Below, in pieces: positions 45,975 through 54,857 of a stretch of 64,000 nt of DNA; position 1 is the stretch's first letter, and each line of letters opens with the position of its first letter. The notes under the pieces were generated by a model, which did no database searches, had not been told where the DNA came from, and saw only the letters and a list, made by a program, of their open reading frames with translations. The DNA comes from Flavobacteriales bacterium (GTDB lineage Bacteria; Bacteroidota; Bacteroidia; Flavobacteriales_D; Crocinitomicaceae): contig CANFRV010000003.1 of assembly GCA_947449575.1 (NCBI GenBank), positions 109,891 to 173,890 on the forward strand. Direction: 5' to 3'. A program made the translations under genes and the position numbers.

Positions 45975-47288
45975 ATGCAAACAATTGAACAATTACAGAA
46001 AGGAGAATTAATTGGCTCAAAAAAAATACATATTTCTTGTGGTTTAACAGAATTCCCTCGTGAAATTTTTGATGTCTATGAAACGTTGGAAGTTCTAGAT
46101 CTTTCAGGAAATAATTTGAGTGAATTACCGGATGATTTTCATTGTCTGACGCACTTAAAAATTATCTTTTTATCGTATAATAATTTCAGTGTTTTCCCGA
46201 AAGTATTGGCCAAATGTGCTTCTTTAACGATGATTGGTATTCGTGCGAATCAAATTTCAGTTTTTCCAGAGAATTCATTACCGGAGAAATTACAATGGTT
46301 AATCTTAACAGAAAATCAAATTGAAACAGTCCCAAAATCAATTGGAGATTGCCATTATTTGCAAAAGGTAGCATTCGCTGGAAATGCTATTAAGGAGTTG
46401 CCCGTTGAAATGTCAAATTGCACACGCCTTGAGTTATTGCGAATTTCAGCGAACAATTTACAAAGTATTCCTTCATGGTTATTATCTTTACCAAAATTGT
46501 CATGGCTCGCTTTTTCTGGAAATCCATGTAGTATAAAAGAACAAAAAAGTACGGATTATAAAGAGTTTCATTGGAATAGTTTTGAATTAAAAGAACAATT
46601 AGGAGAAGGCGCATCGGGTATTATTTCAAAAGCGATTTTGAAGTCCGTTTCTGAAAAGGAAGTGGCTATAAAAATTTTTAAAGGCCAACTTACAAGTGAT
46701 GGTTTTTCAGAGGACGAGTTGATTACTTCTATGATGGTTGGCGCTCATGAAAATATAATTCCAATTATCGGCAAAATCGCACAACATCCTGAAAAAAAAG
46801 AAGGATTAATAATGGAACTTATTCCAACTGATTTTCAAAATTTAGGCAATCCTCCAAGTTTTGAAACGTGCACAAGAGATATTTTTCCAACGCATGTTTT
46901 TTATTCTTTGAATCAAGTTTTAACGATTACTCAAGGTGTTTCTTCAGCGATTAGTCATCTGCATATGAAAGGCATTTTACACGGAGATGTGTATGCGCAT
47001 AATACCATGATTGATTCAAAAGGAAATGCGCTGATGGGTGATTTTGGCGCTGCGACAATGTATCAGAAAGAAGCAGATACTTCTTATCTTCTTGAGCGAT
47101 TGGATGTGCGCGCTTTTGGCTGTTTATTAGAAGATCTGCTGGAAAGGACGATAAATGAGGGTTCAGAAATTTTAGAAAAGTTAATTGAGATAAAAAATAG
47201 TTGTCTGAACGAAATCGTTTACGAACGACCTTCTTTTTATGAAATTGAAAGTAAAATTAATTTTTTCCTACAGACTACCACCAACTAA
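45975..47288 (+). CDS. Leucine-rich-repeat protein kinase
   Basis: A 437-residue cytoplasmic protein: about seven leucine-rich repeats (residues 25-190, LxxLxLSxNxLxxLPxx pattern) joined to a Hanks-type protein kinase. Visible kinase motifs are a glycine loop GEGASG, VAIK lysine, the catalytic loop HGDVYAHN (Arg of HRD replaced by Gly, catalytic Asp kept) and DFGAA. The essential residues are present, so it is probably active. Eukaryotic-type Ser/Thr kinases with LRR sensors are uncommon in bacteria. It directly follows the repeat-protein gene. Confidence 0.88.
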   Translation: MQTIEQLQKGELIGSKKIHISCGLTEFPREIFDVYETLEVLDLSGNNLSELPDDFHCLTHLKIIFLSYNNFSVFPKVLAKCASLTMIGIRANQISVFPENSLPEKLQWLILTENQIETVPKSIGDCHYLQKVAFAGNAIKELPVEMSNCTRLELLRISANNLQSIPSWLLSLPKLSWLAFSGNPCSIKEQKSTDYKEFHWNSFELKEQLGEGASGIISKAILKSVSEKEVAIKIFKGQLTSDGFSEDELITSMMVGAHENIIPIIGKIAQHPEKKEGLIMELIPTDFQNLGNPPSFETCTRDIFPTHVFYSLNQVLTITQGVSSAISHLHMKGILHGDVYAHNTMIDSKGNALMGDFGAATMYQKEADTSYLLERLDVRAFGCLLEDLLERTINEGSEILEKLIEIKNSCLNEIVYERPSFYEIESKINFFLQTTTN

Positions 47289-47295
47289 TTCTAGT

Positions 47296-48213
47296 TCAAA
47301 ACATACCCAAGAACTTCTTAGGAATAGCAGATTCAAAACGCACTAAGCGACCTGTAACGGGATGATTAAAAGCTAAAACTTGCGCATGCAAACCTAAACG
47401 TTCAATGGGCGAGCACGTTGAACCATATTTTTTGTCGCCGATTACTGGATGTTTCAAATCTTGCATGTGAACACGAATTTGATTTTTACGCCCTGTTTCT
47501 AAATTAACTTTCAGTAATGAAAATCCTCTTTTAGAATTAATCGTTTTGTAATGTGTAATTGCTTGTTTTCCTTTTTTAGGGTTTTGAGAGGAGTGAACTA
47601 TCAGAGATGCTTCACTTTCTGTTAGATAGGAAGTAATTGTCCCAGAGGACTGCTCCATTTTTCCTTCTACCAAAGCAATATAGGTTCTTTCTTGAATGGT
47701 ATCGTTCCAGTTTTCTTGCAGTTTTGTTTTTACTTCTTCGTTTTTCGCGAATAAAAGTAAACCAGAAGTTTCTCTGTCCAAGCGATGAACGATATACACT
47801 TTATTGTCAGAGTTTGCTTTTTTAACGTGCGCACTTAAAATGGCATACGCTGTTTTATTTTTTTCTTTATCTGAAGCCATACTTAAAAGTCCAGCTTCTT
47901 TATTCACCACAATAATATCATGATCCTCGTGCACAATTTCCAATCCACGGTAGTTCGTTTGCTGCACAGATCCTTTTCGTGGACGAATTGAAATGGTTTG
48001 CCCAACTCTTACTGGCAAATTGTATTGCGTTTGAACTTTTCCATCGACTTCCACAAACTTATCTTTCAAAAGAGTTTTGATATTGTTACGATTTTTCCCT
48101 GGCATAGCAGAAATTAAAAATAACATTAACTCAGTATCAACAGTTACTTTGAAACCATGATCTTTTGGCTTCGTAAGCATACTTGCTGCAGTTCGTTTTC
48201 CTTTGAATTTCAT
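47296..48213 (-). CDS. RluA family RNA pseudouridine synthase
   Basis: A 305-residue protein: an N-terminal S4 RNA-binding domain (about 25-95) and a synthase domain with the catalytic-Asp motif HRLDRETSGL (about 142-151) and ENWNDTIQERTYIALVEG. It isomerises uridine to pseudouridine in rRNA or tRNA. Which RluA-type target (for example RluD-like 23S sites) is not clear. Converges on the LRR-kinase gene with 7 nt between stops. Confidence 0.93.
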   Translation of the reverse strand: MKFKGKRTAASMLTKPKDHGFKVTVDTELMLFLISAMPGKNRNNIKTLLKDKFVEVDGKVQTQYNLPVRVGQTISIRPRKGSVQQTNYRGLEIVHEDHDIIVVNKEAGLLSMASDKEKNKTAYAILSAHVKKANSDNKVYIVHRLDRETSGLLLFAKNEEVKTKLQENWNDTIQERTYIALVEGKMEQSSGTITSYLTESEASLIVHSSQNPKKGKQAITHYKTINSKRGFSLLKVNLETGRKNQIRVHMQDLKHPVIGDKKYGSTCSPIERLGLHAQVLAFNHPVTGRLVRFESAIPKKFLGMF

Positions 48214-48236
48214 TGTTGGATTGTTGTATTTTAGGG

Positions 48237-48244
48237 CAAAGATA
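48237..48244 (-). promoter_or_regulatory. -7 box (TATCTTTG) of the pseudouridine synthase gene
   Basis: A perfect TAnnTTTG element on the minus strand, 23 nt before the start codon. Confidence 0.6.
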
Positions 48245-48296
48245 GGGAAAACTGACCGAATCAGATACTATTATTTTGAGATGACTAGGTAAAAGC

Positions 48297-48947
48297 TTAA
48301 TTTCCTAAAAAGGCATACATTAATATATTAGCTCCCATTTGCAGAGCTTGTTTTCTTTTTTCTTCTGGATCTCCGTGAACCTGAGCGTTTTCCCAGCCAT
48401 CGCTTAAGTCCGTTTCAAATGTATACATGCAAACTAATCTTCCTTCAATGATAATTCCAAATGCTTGCGGACGTTTGCCGTCGTGCTCGTGAATTTTTGG
48501 TAAACCATTGAAATCATATTTTTGGTGAAAAACTGGATGATTAAAAGGAAGTTCAACCAATTCATTTCCAGGAAATACTTTTTTTAATTCTGCGCGAATA
48601 AATTGATCCATGCCATAATTATCATCGATGTGTAAAAATCCTCCTCCCAATAAATAGGTTCTTAAATTTTCACTCTCAGCAGGGGAGAACACTACATTTC
48701 CGTGACCTGTCATGTGAATAAATGGATATAAAAATAAATTTTGACTACCCACTTCAACGTAAGGAACATCTTTTGAAATATTAGTCGCTAAATTCGAATT
48801 ACAATAGGAAATCAAATTCGGTAAAGACGTCGGATTTGCATAATAATCACCTCCACCATTGTATTTTAGAACGGCTAATTGATAAGTTCCCTGAGATTTT
48901 CCTGCTAATACTGCGAAAAAAGAAAGGAAAAAAAGATAATTTTTCAT
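48297..48947 (-). CDS. DUF4159 domain protein, exported
   Basis: About 216 residues from the ATG at 48947; an upstream in-frame ATG overlaps rsmE, but the downstream one begins at a signal peptide (MKNYLFFLSFFAVLAG). The DUF4159 core has a glutamine-amidotransferase-like fold: YPFIHMTGHGNV, GGGFLHIDDNYG, FNHPVF and FGIIIEGRLVCMY. The family is common in Bacteroidota gliding or envelope gene sets but has no established activity. It is the last gene of the holA-rsmE operon. Confidence 0.9.
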   Translation of the reverse strand: MKNYLFFLSFFAVLAGKSQGTYQLAVLKYNGGGDYYANPTSLPNLISYCNSNLATNISKDVPYVEVGSQNLFLYPFIHMTGHGNVVFSPAESENLRTYLLGGGFLHIDDNYGMDQFIRAELKKVFPGNELVELPFNHPVFHQKYDFNGLPKIHEHDGKRPQAFGIIIEGRLVCMYTFETDLSDGWENAQVHGDPEEKRKQALQMGANILMYAFLGN

Positions 48948-48958
48948 CCTGTTTTGTA

Positions 48959-49666
48959 TCATATCATTAATTTATCTAACATCATTTTTCCTTGCATAAC
49001 AGCATAAAGTCCCGCTGTTTCTGTCCTCAAACGATTCTTGCCTAAAGTTATTGTTTTGTATCCAGATTTCAAAGCTTTTTCCACTTCAGGTAAACTAAAA
49101 TCACCTTCAGGACCGATTAAAATGGGGCAATTAATTGATTCAAAAACTTCTGCAATGCTATTTTTATTTCCATCGTAGCAATGTGCTATCAATCCTTTTG
49201 GATGTTTTTGAATGAACGTATTGAAATCAATCATTGGGTGCAACGTTGGCAGAAATAACCGCTTAGATTGCTTCATGGCAGAAATTAATATTTTTTCTAG
49301 ACGTTCCTCCTTGATTTGTTTTCTTTCAGAATTTGAACAGATTATTGGTGTTATTTCTGTAATTCCAATCTCTGTGGCTTTTTCTAAAAACCATTCTATT
49401 CGATCAATTATTTTAGTTGGAGAAATAGCAATGTGCAAATCATAAGAAGGTTTTTTTTCTTCAATTGTGTGATTGATTTCAACTTTACATCTTTTTGGAT
49501 GAGCCTCAATTATGGTTGTTTCATATTCAATTCCTTTGCCATCTAGGAGAATAATTTGACTACCTAACGATAATCGCAGAACTTTACACGCATGCTTTGA
49601 CTCTTCCTCATTCAAGGTGTGAACTTTAGCATTTTTTTCAATTGTTGGATCGTAGAAAAGATGCAT
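48959..49666 (-). CDS. rsmE: 16S rRNA (uracil(1498)-N(3))-methyltransferase
   Basis: A 235-residue SPOUT methyltransferase. A PUA-like N-terminus with HACKVLRL, the TEIGITEITPI helix, and the knotted SAM site IGPEGDFS...LGKNRLRTETA at the C-terminus are diagnostic. It methylates U1498 of 16S rRNA. It follows holA by 3 nt, and its stop overlaps the start region of the DUF4159 gene. Confidence 0.96.
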   Translation of the reverse strand: MHLFYDPTIEKNAKVHTLNEEESKHACKVLRLSLGSQIILLDGKGIEYETTIIEAHPKRCKVEINHTIEEKKPSYDLHIAISPTKIIDRIEWFLEKATEIGITEITPIICSNSERKQIKEERLEKILISAMKQSKRLFLPTLHPMIDFNTFIQKHPKGLIAHCYDGNKNSIAEVFESINCPILIGPEGDFSLPEVEKALKSGYKTITLGKNRLRTETAGLYAVMQGKMMLDKLMI

Positions 49667-49669
49667 CCC

Positions 49670-50668
49670 TTAATAAATTAAACGGTAAATCATTTCTCTC
49701 ATCAAATCACCTTGATTAAATGATGAATTTCCAATTCCTTTAACTTTTAAATCATATTCATGTAAAATAGCTATGTTGGCAGCTAGTTTTTTTGCTGTAT
49801 AGATCTTGGTCGCATTTAGATATTGATTCGCCACAAATGGATGAATTTTTAAAGCCGCAGCAACGAATTCTTTGTTTTTTTGAGGTAAAAAATGAATACG
49901 CATCAATTTACTAAAAAAAACAAATGCAGATGGAATTATCATCATCATATCACCTGCCTTTGGATTATGATCAAAGTAATTAGCGATTGCAAACGCTTTT
50001 GGAATATCTCTCGTTGAAATAGCATTGATTAATTCGAAAGGGTTGTAATCTTTAGAAATCCCAATATTCTCTTCAATGTGAATATCATTGATCGACGTTC
50101 CTTTTTCAAGTAAAATGAAAAGTTTTTCTAATTCATTGGTAATCAAACTTAGGTCACTACCTAAAAATTCAGATAAAAGAATACTCGCTTTAGGAGTAAT
50201 GCTGTAACCAACGGTTTGCACATAAGCAGTAATCCAATCAGGTAAATGATAGTCTCTTACCTTGTCTGATTTAAACATTACACCATTTTTAGCAATGACC
50301 TTGGCTATTTTTTTTCTTGTGTCAAATGCTTTGTTTTTATAATTGATAACAAAAACAGTGCGATCAGAAGGGTTTTCAAAATAGGATTCTAGTTCGTCAA
50401 ACTCTTTAAGATCTTGTGCTTCTTTTATGACAACCAATTTTCTTTCAGCCATCATAGGATAACCTCTGCATTCAGAAATAATATTTAATACATCTGAATC
50501 TTTTCCATACATAATTGCCTGATTAAAATCGCGTTCATGCTCTTCTAACACATTTTTAAGTAAAGCTTTCGTGATTTCATCAATAAAAAAACCTTCTTCT
50601 CCATGGAGAAAATATATTTTTTCTATTTTTTTATTTTCAATATCTTTTATGATTAATCTGTGTGCCAA
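49670..50668 (-). CDS. holA: DNA polymerase III subunit delta
   Basis: A 332-residue HolA. The N-terminal AAA+-like fold lacks a functional Walker A, as expected (YFLHGEEGFFIDEI), and is followed by the SDLSLITNELEKL helix and the C-terminal collar domain. Delta opens the sliding clamp in the clamp loader. It is first in the holA-rsmE-DUF4159 operon. Confidence 0.93.
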   Translation of the reverse strand: MAHRLIIKDIENKKIEKIYFLHGEEGFFIDEITKALLKNVLEEHERDFNQAIMYGKDSDVLNIISECRGYPMMAERKLVVIKEAQDLKEFDELESYFENPSDRTVFVINYKNKAFDTRKKIAKVIAKNGVMFKSDKVRDYHLPDWITAYVQTVGYSITPKASILLSEFLGSDLSLITNELEKLFILLEKGTSINDIHIEENIGISKDYNPFELINAISTRDIPKAFAIANYFDHNPKAGDMMMIIPSAFVFFSKLMRIHFLPQKNKEFVAAALKIHPFVANQYLNATKIYTAKKLAANIAILHEYDLKVKGIGNSSFNQGDLMREMIYRLIY

Positions 50669-50754
50669 CTTTTTTAATTTTGAATGTTTAATTTTTAATG
50701 TTTGAATCAGAGAGTAGAGTAATTAAACATCCAACATCAATAATTCAACATTAA

Positions 50755-52002
50755 TCAAGCGTGTTTTTCCCATATTTTCACCAACTCAACCATCGTCTGT
50801 ATTGCTTTTTCCATATCTTGAACGCTTACGTATTCATGCCGAGAATGTATTGCCATTTCACCTGTAAAAATGTTTGGACAAGGCAGCCCCATAAACGATA
50901 AACGCGAGCCATCTGTCCCACCTCTTATGATAGTGGCTTCAGAATCTATTCCAATTCGTTTCATCGCTTCGATTGCATAATTAGTAACAAAAGGAACAGT
51001 ATCCAAAATTTCTTTCATATTTCTGTATTGTTCTTTCACCGTGAAGTCAAATTCCAACGCAGGATAATTAGCTAAGACGCCATCTAAAATAGTTCTCAAT
51101 TTATCTTCATAAATCGCTAATTTTGAAGTGTCGTGATCACGAACAATTAAATTCACGGTAGCTGATTCTAACTCACCATTGATTGAAGTTGGATGGACAA
51201 ATCCTTCTCTTTTTTCAGTCGTTTCAGGAGACCATTCACTTTTAGGTAAAGCAGCAGCAAACTCAGCCGCGACTTTAATAGCGTTTACCATTTTATTTTT
51301 GGCGTATCCAGGATGGGCGCTAATACCTTTTATAGTAATAGAAACGCTATCTGCAGAAAATGATTCATCTTCAATCGATCCGAGAGTTCCGCCATCCAAG
51401 GTGTATCCAAAATCTGCATTTAATTTTTCCATATCCAGATGTTCTACGCCTCTTCCTACTTCTTCGTCAGGCGTGAATAAAATCCGGATGTTACCATGTT
51501 TAACTTGCTGGTTATTGGTTATATAATGAGCGAAATCCATTATGATAGCAACTCCAGCCTTATCATCAGCCCCTAAAAGTGTTAGACCACTTGCCGTTAT
51601 TAAATCATCGCCAATTTTTTTCTTTAGGTAACTATGTTTCTCAGTTGTAATTATTTGAGTAGTGTCATCTGGCAGCACAATTGGTGCACCATCATATTTT
51701 CTGTGGACGATTGGTTTTACGTTAGTTCCACTGCAGTCCGGAGCAGTATCCATGTGCGCGCAAAAGCAAATAGTGGGAGAATTTACATTGTCAGAATTAC
51801 TTTCAATAGTTGCGTAAACGTATCCCCATTCATCCATTTTAGCATCTTTAATTCCAATTTCTTGTAATTCTTGTACTAAAACGCGCGCCAAATCTTTTTG
51901 TTTTTCAGATGAAGGAAAAGAAGGCGAAAGAGGGTCAGCAGTTGTATCTATTTGAACATATTTTAAAAATCGTTCTTCTACTGTATAAGTGTAGTTTTCC
52001 AT
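50755..52002 (-). CDS. pepT: Peptidase T (tripeptide aminopeptidase)
   Basis: A 415-residue M20B peptidase. Metal motifs are CAHMDTAPD, GADDKAGVA, TPDEEVGRG and a final HSRHEYVS. The inserted dimerisation domain spans about 205-315. It releases the N-terminal residue of tripeptides in the cytoplasm. Single gene; TACCTTTG lies 17 nt upstream. Confidence 0.97.
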   Translation of the reverse strand: MENYTYTVEERFLKYVQIDTTADPLSPSFPSSEKQKDLARVLVQELQEIGIKDAKMDEWGYVYATIESNSDNVNSPTICFCAHMDTAPDCSGTNVKPIVHRKYDGAPIVLPDDTTQIITTEKHSYLKKKIGDDLITASGLTLLGADDKAGVAIIMDFAHYITNNQQVKHGNIRILFTPDEEVGRGVEHLDMEKLNADFGYTLDGGTLGSIEDESFSADSVSITIKGISAHPGYAKNKMVNAIKVAAEFAAALPKSEWSPETTEKREGFVHPTSINGELESATVNLIVRDHDTSKLAIYEDKLRTILDGVLANYPALEFDFTVKEQYRNMKEILDTVPFVTNYAIEAMKRIGIDSEATIIRGGTDGSRLSFMGLPCPNIFTGEMAIHSRHEYVSVQDMEKAIQTMVELVKIWEKHA

Positions 52003-52019
52003 GTTTTCAATTTGATTTT

Positions 52020-52027
52020 CAAAGGTA
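52020..52027 (-). promoter_or_regulatory. -7 box (TACCTTTG) of pepT
   Basis: A TAnnTTTG element on the minus strand, 17 nt before the pepT start codon. Confidence 0.6.
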
Positions 52028-52288
52028 GTTAATTTGAATTAATAAGCAGGTCGAAATACATGAATCAAATATTTTTGTTTGATATCTTTTCTATTTCAAA
52101 TATAAGTATTTAATCTACTATTTCACAATTAAAATTATTAGGTTTTAACCTTATATTGCATCATTATTAGGTCTGAACTTAATAATTTCAAGTATTCAAA
52201 GAAAGCTAGAAATTCAAACACAAACTTTTTTAAATAATAAACTATTGATTTTAAAGTAATTATGACTTTTCAATAGTAGAATTAAATT

Positions 52289-52315
52289 TATATACATAAT
52301 TTTATTAGGTATATA
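52289..52315. promoter_or_regulatory. Candidate PadR operator, inverted repeat TATATAC-N13-GTATATA
   Basis: Perfect 7-bp arms spaced by 13 nt, centred about 30 nt upstream of the padR -7 box and covering the expected -33 region. PadR repressors commonly bind inverted repeats in their own promoter; binding here is inferred. AT-richness of the region lowers certainty. Confidence 0.5.
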
Positions 52316-52327
52316 TAAATAAAAGTG

Positions 52328-52335
52328 TATATTTG
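52328..52335 (+). promoter_or_regulatory. -7 box (TATATTTG) of the padR operon
   Basis: A TAnnTTTG element ending 4 nt before the ATG at 52340; leaderless transcription is expected. Confidence 0.65.
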
Positions 52336-52339
52336 TACT

Positions 52340-52678
52340 ATGTATTCATCAGAACTAATCAAAGGGACTTTAAAAACGATTATTTTAAAGTTATTGTCTG
52401 ACTCGGACAAAATGTATGGCTATGAAATTACCCAAAAGGTAAAGGAGCTTACGGGTGGTAAAATTCAATTGACGGAAGGTGCGCTGTATCCTACATTACA
52501 CGCAATGGAAGCTCAAGGGATTTTAACGACCGATGTGGTTAATGTAGGAAATCGCATACGTAAGTATTATTCCGTTACTGATTTGGGAAAGAAAACTGCC
52601 AACGAAAAAGTGAGTGAGTATGCAGATTTCATCGATACGATGATTTTCTTGTTGGATTTGAAACCAAAAGTAGGTTGA
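52340..52678 (+). CDS. PadR family transcriptional regulator
   Basis: A 112-residue regulator; the ATG at 52340 is chosen because the GTG 15 nt upstream lies within the -7 box. It has the PadR winged helix (about 1-75): KTIILKLLSDSDKMYGYEITQKV, then GALYPTLHAMEAQGILT, and a short C-terminal dimerisation helix. The downstream gene begins at an overlapping TTGA, typical of PadR genes paired with a membrane or ABC-type target that they control. Confidence 0.92.
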   Translation: MYSSELIKGTLKTIILKLLSDSDKMYGYEITQKVKELTGGKIQLTEGALYPTLHAMEAQGILTTDVVNVGNRIRKYYSVTDLGKKTANEKVSEYADFIDTMIFLLDLKPKVG

Positions 52679-53901
52679 ATTTGTATGTGTTAAGTGAAAA
52701 ACAAGTTGATTTTATTCTGAATGATATTAGACGTAATGGTATTCAGACAGAGGAACTGCAGTTAAACCTCTTGGATCATATTTGTTGTCTTATCGAAAAA
52801 GAAATGTCGTCCGAGAATGACTTTGATGAAATATATCGAAGTGTATTGTCACGCTTTTTTAAAAAAGAGTTAAAGGAAATTCAAGAAGAAACAGATTTAT
52901 TATTAACATTTAAAAATTATTATGCCATGAAAAAAGTCATGTTAAGAAGCGGAATGTTTTCTGCTGTTGCATTTACTATAGGAGCAATATTTAAAATTAT
53001 GCATTGGCCAGGAGCAGCCATGATGGTGGTTTTAGCGATAGCATCTGTTAGCTTTGTTTTCCTACCCATATTTTTTCTAGTTAAAACAAAGGAAGTAAAA
53101 GAGAAAAAAGAAAAATTTATTTTAGGCTTTGGTACATTTTTCGGTGTTTTATTTAGCATCTCAATCTTGTTCAAAATTATGCATTGGCCTGGAGCAAACA
53201 TGCTATGGTTAATGGGATTAGGAGTTCTGTTTTTTCTATTTTTACCAATGTATTTCTTTACGGGAATTAGAAATCCTGAGACAAAACAGAATACTATTTT
53301 ATCTTCGATAATGATTCTTATCGCCGGAGGATTATTGTTTATCATTACCGCTCTTTACGGTACAAAAGACGTTGAAAATGCTAGTAAATCTTCCTATCTT
53401 CATTTAAAAGAGAGTGTTACTTGTATTTCTGAACTAAATGACATGAAGTATGAGATGGCAGCGGATTCGCTAAAAGGTCAAAATGAAATTTTAAAGGAAA
53501 AAACCAATAATCTAATTGAAAAGATTTCAAAAGTTAGAAAAGATTTAAATGAATATGTTGGTAACGGCCAAAAAATAACGGAAGAAAATCTGAATGGTTT
53601 AAAAGTGGGTGCTGGCGTTCCAACCATGTTTTTGTTCGATGACAATCAAAAGCCAAAACCTTATTTAGCAGCGATTAAATCCGAAATCAAGAATTTGAAA
53701 AATTTCATCGATTTGACGTATGGCACTGGAAAATCTAAATTATTGAACACTTCAGACGGATTAAAAGTTATTGAAAATGAAGAACTAAAGTCGACGTGGG
53801 AGAAAATCTATTTTTATCAGGTTCCTTTAGATTATATTTATAGAAACTTGGATCAATTAATTTTAGATATTAAGATGACCGAGGGTGCTTGTATAAAATA
53901 A
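52675..53901 (+). CDS. Multi-pass membrane protein controlled with PadR
   Basis: A 408-residue protein; no ATG lies near, so the TTG overlapping the padR stop (TTGA) is the likely start. A soluble helical N-terminus (about 1-75) with a HxxCxxxE pattern is followed by six membrane helices (about 88-230). These contain two copies of an FKIMHWPGA motif, also found in the gliding protein GldL and related membrane proteins. The C-terminal 170 residues are charged and extracytoplasmic or coiled coil. Function unknown. Confidence 0.8.
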   Translation: MNLYVLSEKQVDFILNDIRRNGIQTEELQLNLLDHICCLIEKEMSSENDFDEIYRSVLSRFFKKELKEIQEETDLLLTFKNYYAMKKVMLRSGMFSAVAFTIGAIFKIMHWPGAAMMVVLAIASVSFVFLPIFFLVKTKEVKEKKEKFILGFGTFFGVLFSISILFKIMHWPGANMLWLMGLGVLFFLFLPMYFFTGIRNPETKQNTILSSIMILIAGGLLFIITALYGTKDVENASKSSYLHLKESVTCISELNDMKYEMAADSLKGQNEILKEKTNNLIEKISKVRKDLNEYVGNGQKITEENLNGLKVGAGVPTMFLFDDNQKPKPYLAAIKSEIKNLKNFIDLTYGTGKSKLLNTSDGLKVIENEELKSTWEKIYFYQVPLDYIYRNLDQLILDIKMTEGACIK

Positions 53902-54225
53902 ACGGTAAAGTAAAGATTGCATAAAAAAAAGAGGATGTATCAAAAGTTGTAATTTATTTAAAAATTAACAATGAAAAGATACATTTGAAAAAATAAACTG
54001 TATTTATTACTGATTTACAGGTTGTTATTTCATTTTGTAATGCAACTTATATGTCCTTGTACCCCTGTGTGATTCAATAAAAATCAGGTATTAGCCTTTT
54101 TTTAATAATAAATCTAGATGATCTTACTTAAAAACAATCTCACAAGGTCACCTCCCTCGGTCCCTCCTCAAGGAGGGAAGTAAAACACACACAGTTCTTG
54201 TATGAACTTATATGTCTTATATGGT
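53902..54225. other. Gene-free stretch downstream of the PadR operon
   Basis: About 320 nt with no credible gene. It holds a weak GATGTATC...GATACATT inverted repeat and the GGAGGG palindrome listed separately; nothing else stands out. Confidence 0.55.
54151..54178. repeat. Palindromic repeat with TCCCTCCT / AGGAGGGA arms
   Basis: Arms at 54161-54168 and 54171-54178 with a nearby CCTCCC copy. GC-rich motifs of this kind recur between genes in Bacteroidota genomes and resemble REP-like elements. Confidence 0.65.
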
Positions 54226-54263
54226 TCAAAAAAAAATGAAAGGCTGTCCTTTTGAGACAGCCT
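54226..54263 (-). terminator. Intrinsic terminator of ndk
   Basis: On the minus strand an 8-bp stem AGGCTGTC / GACAGCCT with a 7-nt loop and a T-rich tail, about 30 nt after the ndk stop. Confidence 0.92.
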
Positions 54264-54291
54264 ATTCTTCAAATATAATTGTTCAAATTTC

Positions 54292-54711
54292 TTAGAAAAT
54301 CTCGTTTGCAGAGAAGTGAAACTTACCTTCGATTTCAGCATTTTCATCAGAATCTGAACCATGACAAGCATTTCTTCCTTTTGATTCTGCATATGCAGCA
54401 CGGATAGTTCCTGCAGCAGCTTCAGCTGGATCAGTAGCTCCGATTAATGCACGGAAATCCTCAACAGCGTTATCTTTTTCAAGAATCGCTGCAACGATTG
54501 GTCCAGATGACATATATTCAACTAATTCACCGTAGAAAGGTCTTTCAGAGTGAACTGCATAAAATTCTTTCGCTTGCGCTTCTGTTAAACGCGTGTATTT
54601 CATCGCTTTAATTTCGAAACCAGCACCGATAATCATATCGATAATTTTACCTGTGTAACCATTTTCGATTGCATCAGGTTTTAACATTGTAAATGTTCTA
54701 TTAGTTGCCAT
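54292..54711 (-). CDS. ndk: Nucleoside-diphosphate kinase
   Basis: A 139-residue Ndk from the ATG at 54711. A longer frame would start inside the -7 box, so it cannot be the start. Conserved features: the [12 protein letters not shown]-terminus, the [15 protein letters not shown] loop and the RNACHGSDS segment with the phosphorylated His. It equalises nucleoside triphosphate pools. Promoter and terminator both visible. Confidence 0.97.
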   Translation of the reverse strand: MATNRTFTMLKPDAIENGYTGKIIDMIIGAGFEIKAMKYTRLTEAQAKEFYAVHSERPFYGELVEYMSSGPIVAAILEKDNAVEDFRALIGATDPAEAAAGTIRAAYAESKGRNACHGSDSDENAEIEGKFHFSANEIF

Positions 54712-54741
54712 TGTGTTGTGTGTTGTTATTTTAATTGGGTG

Positions 54742-54749
54742 CAAAGATA
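54742..54749 (-). promoter_or_regulatory. -7 box (TATCTTTG) of ndk
   Basis: A perfect TAnnTTTG element on the minus strand, 30 nt before the ndk start codon. Confidence 0.65.
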
Positions 54750-54809
54750 GGTATTTTTTTACCGTTGCGACATAAAATTTTACATCCCCACAATAAAATA
54801 TGGAATTAT

Positions 54810-54829
54810 TTTTTAGGCATGTCTAAAAA
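54810..54829. promoter_or_regulatory. Candidate DtxR/MntR operator
   Basis: A near-perfect 20-bp palindrome, TTTTTAGGCA / TGTCTAAAAA (one mismatch). It matches the TTTAGGCATGCCTAAA type of site bound by DtxR/MntR-family metalloregulators. It ends 5 nt before the -7 box of the operon that encodes such a regulator, so metal-bound repressor would block RNA polymerase. The link is inference, but the match is strong. Confidence 0.75.
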
Positions 54830-54834
54830 TAGTG

Positions 54835-54842
54835 TATATTTG
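54835..54842 (+). promoter_or_regulatory. -7 box (TATATTTG) of the metal uptake operon
   Basis: A TAnnTTTG element 15 nt before the regulator start codon at 54858, directly after the palindromic operator. Confidence 0.65.
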
Positions 54843-54857
54843 ATAAAAATAAAAAAT

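Noticed and set aside
52920..53345. 141-codon open frame opposite the PadR-coupled membrane gene
   Set aside because: A mirror of membrane-helix codons; the plus-strand protein has clear duplicated motifs and coupling to padR.
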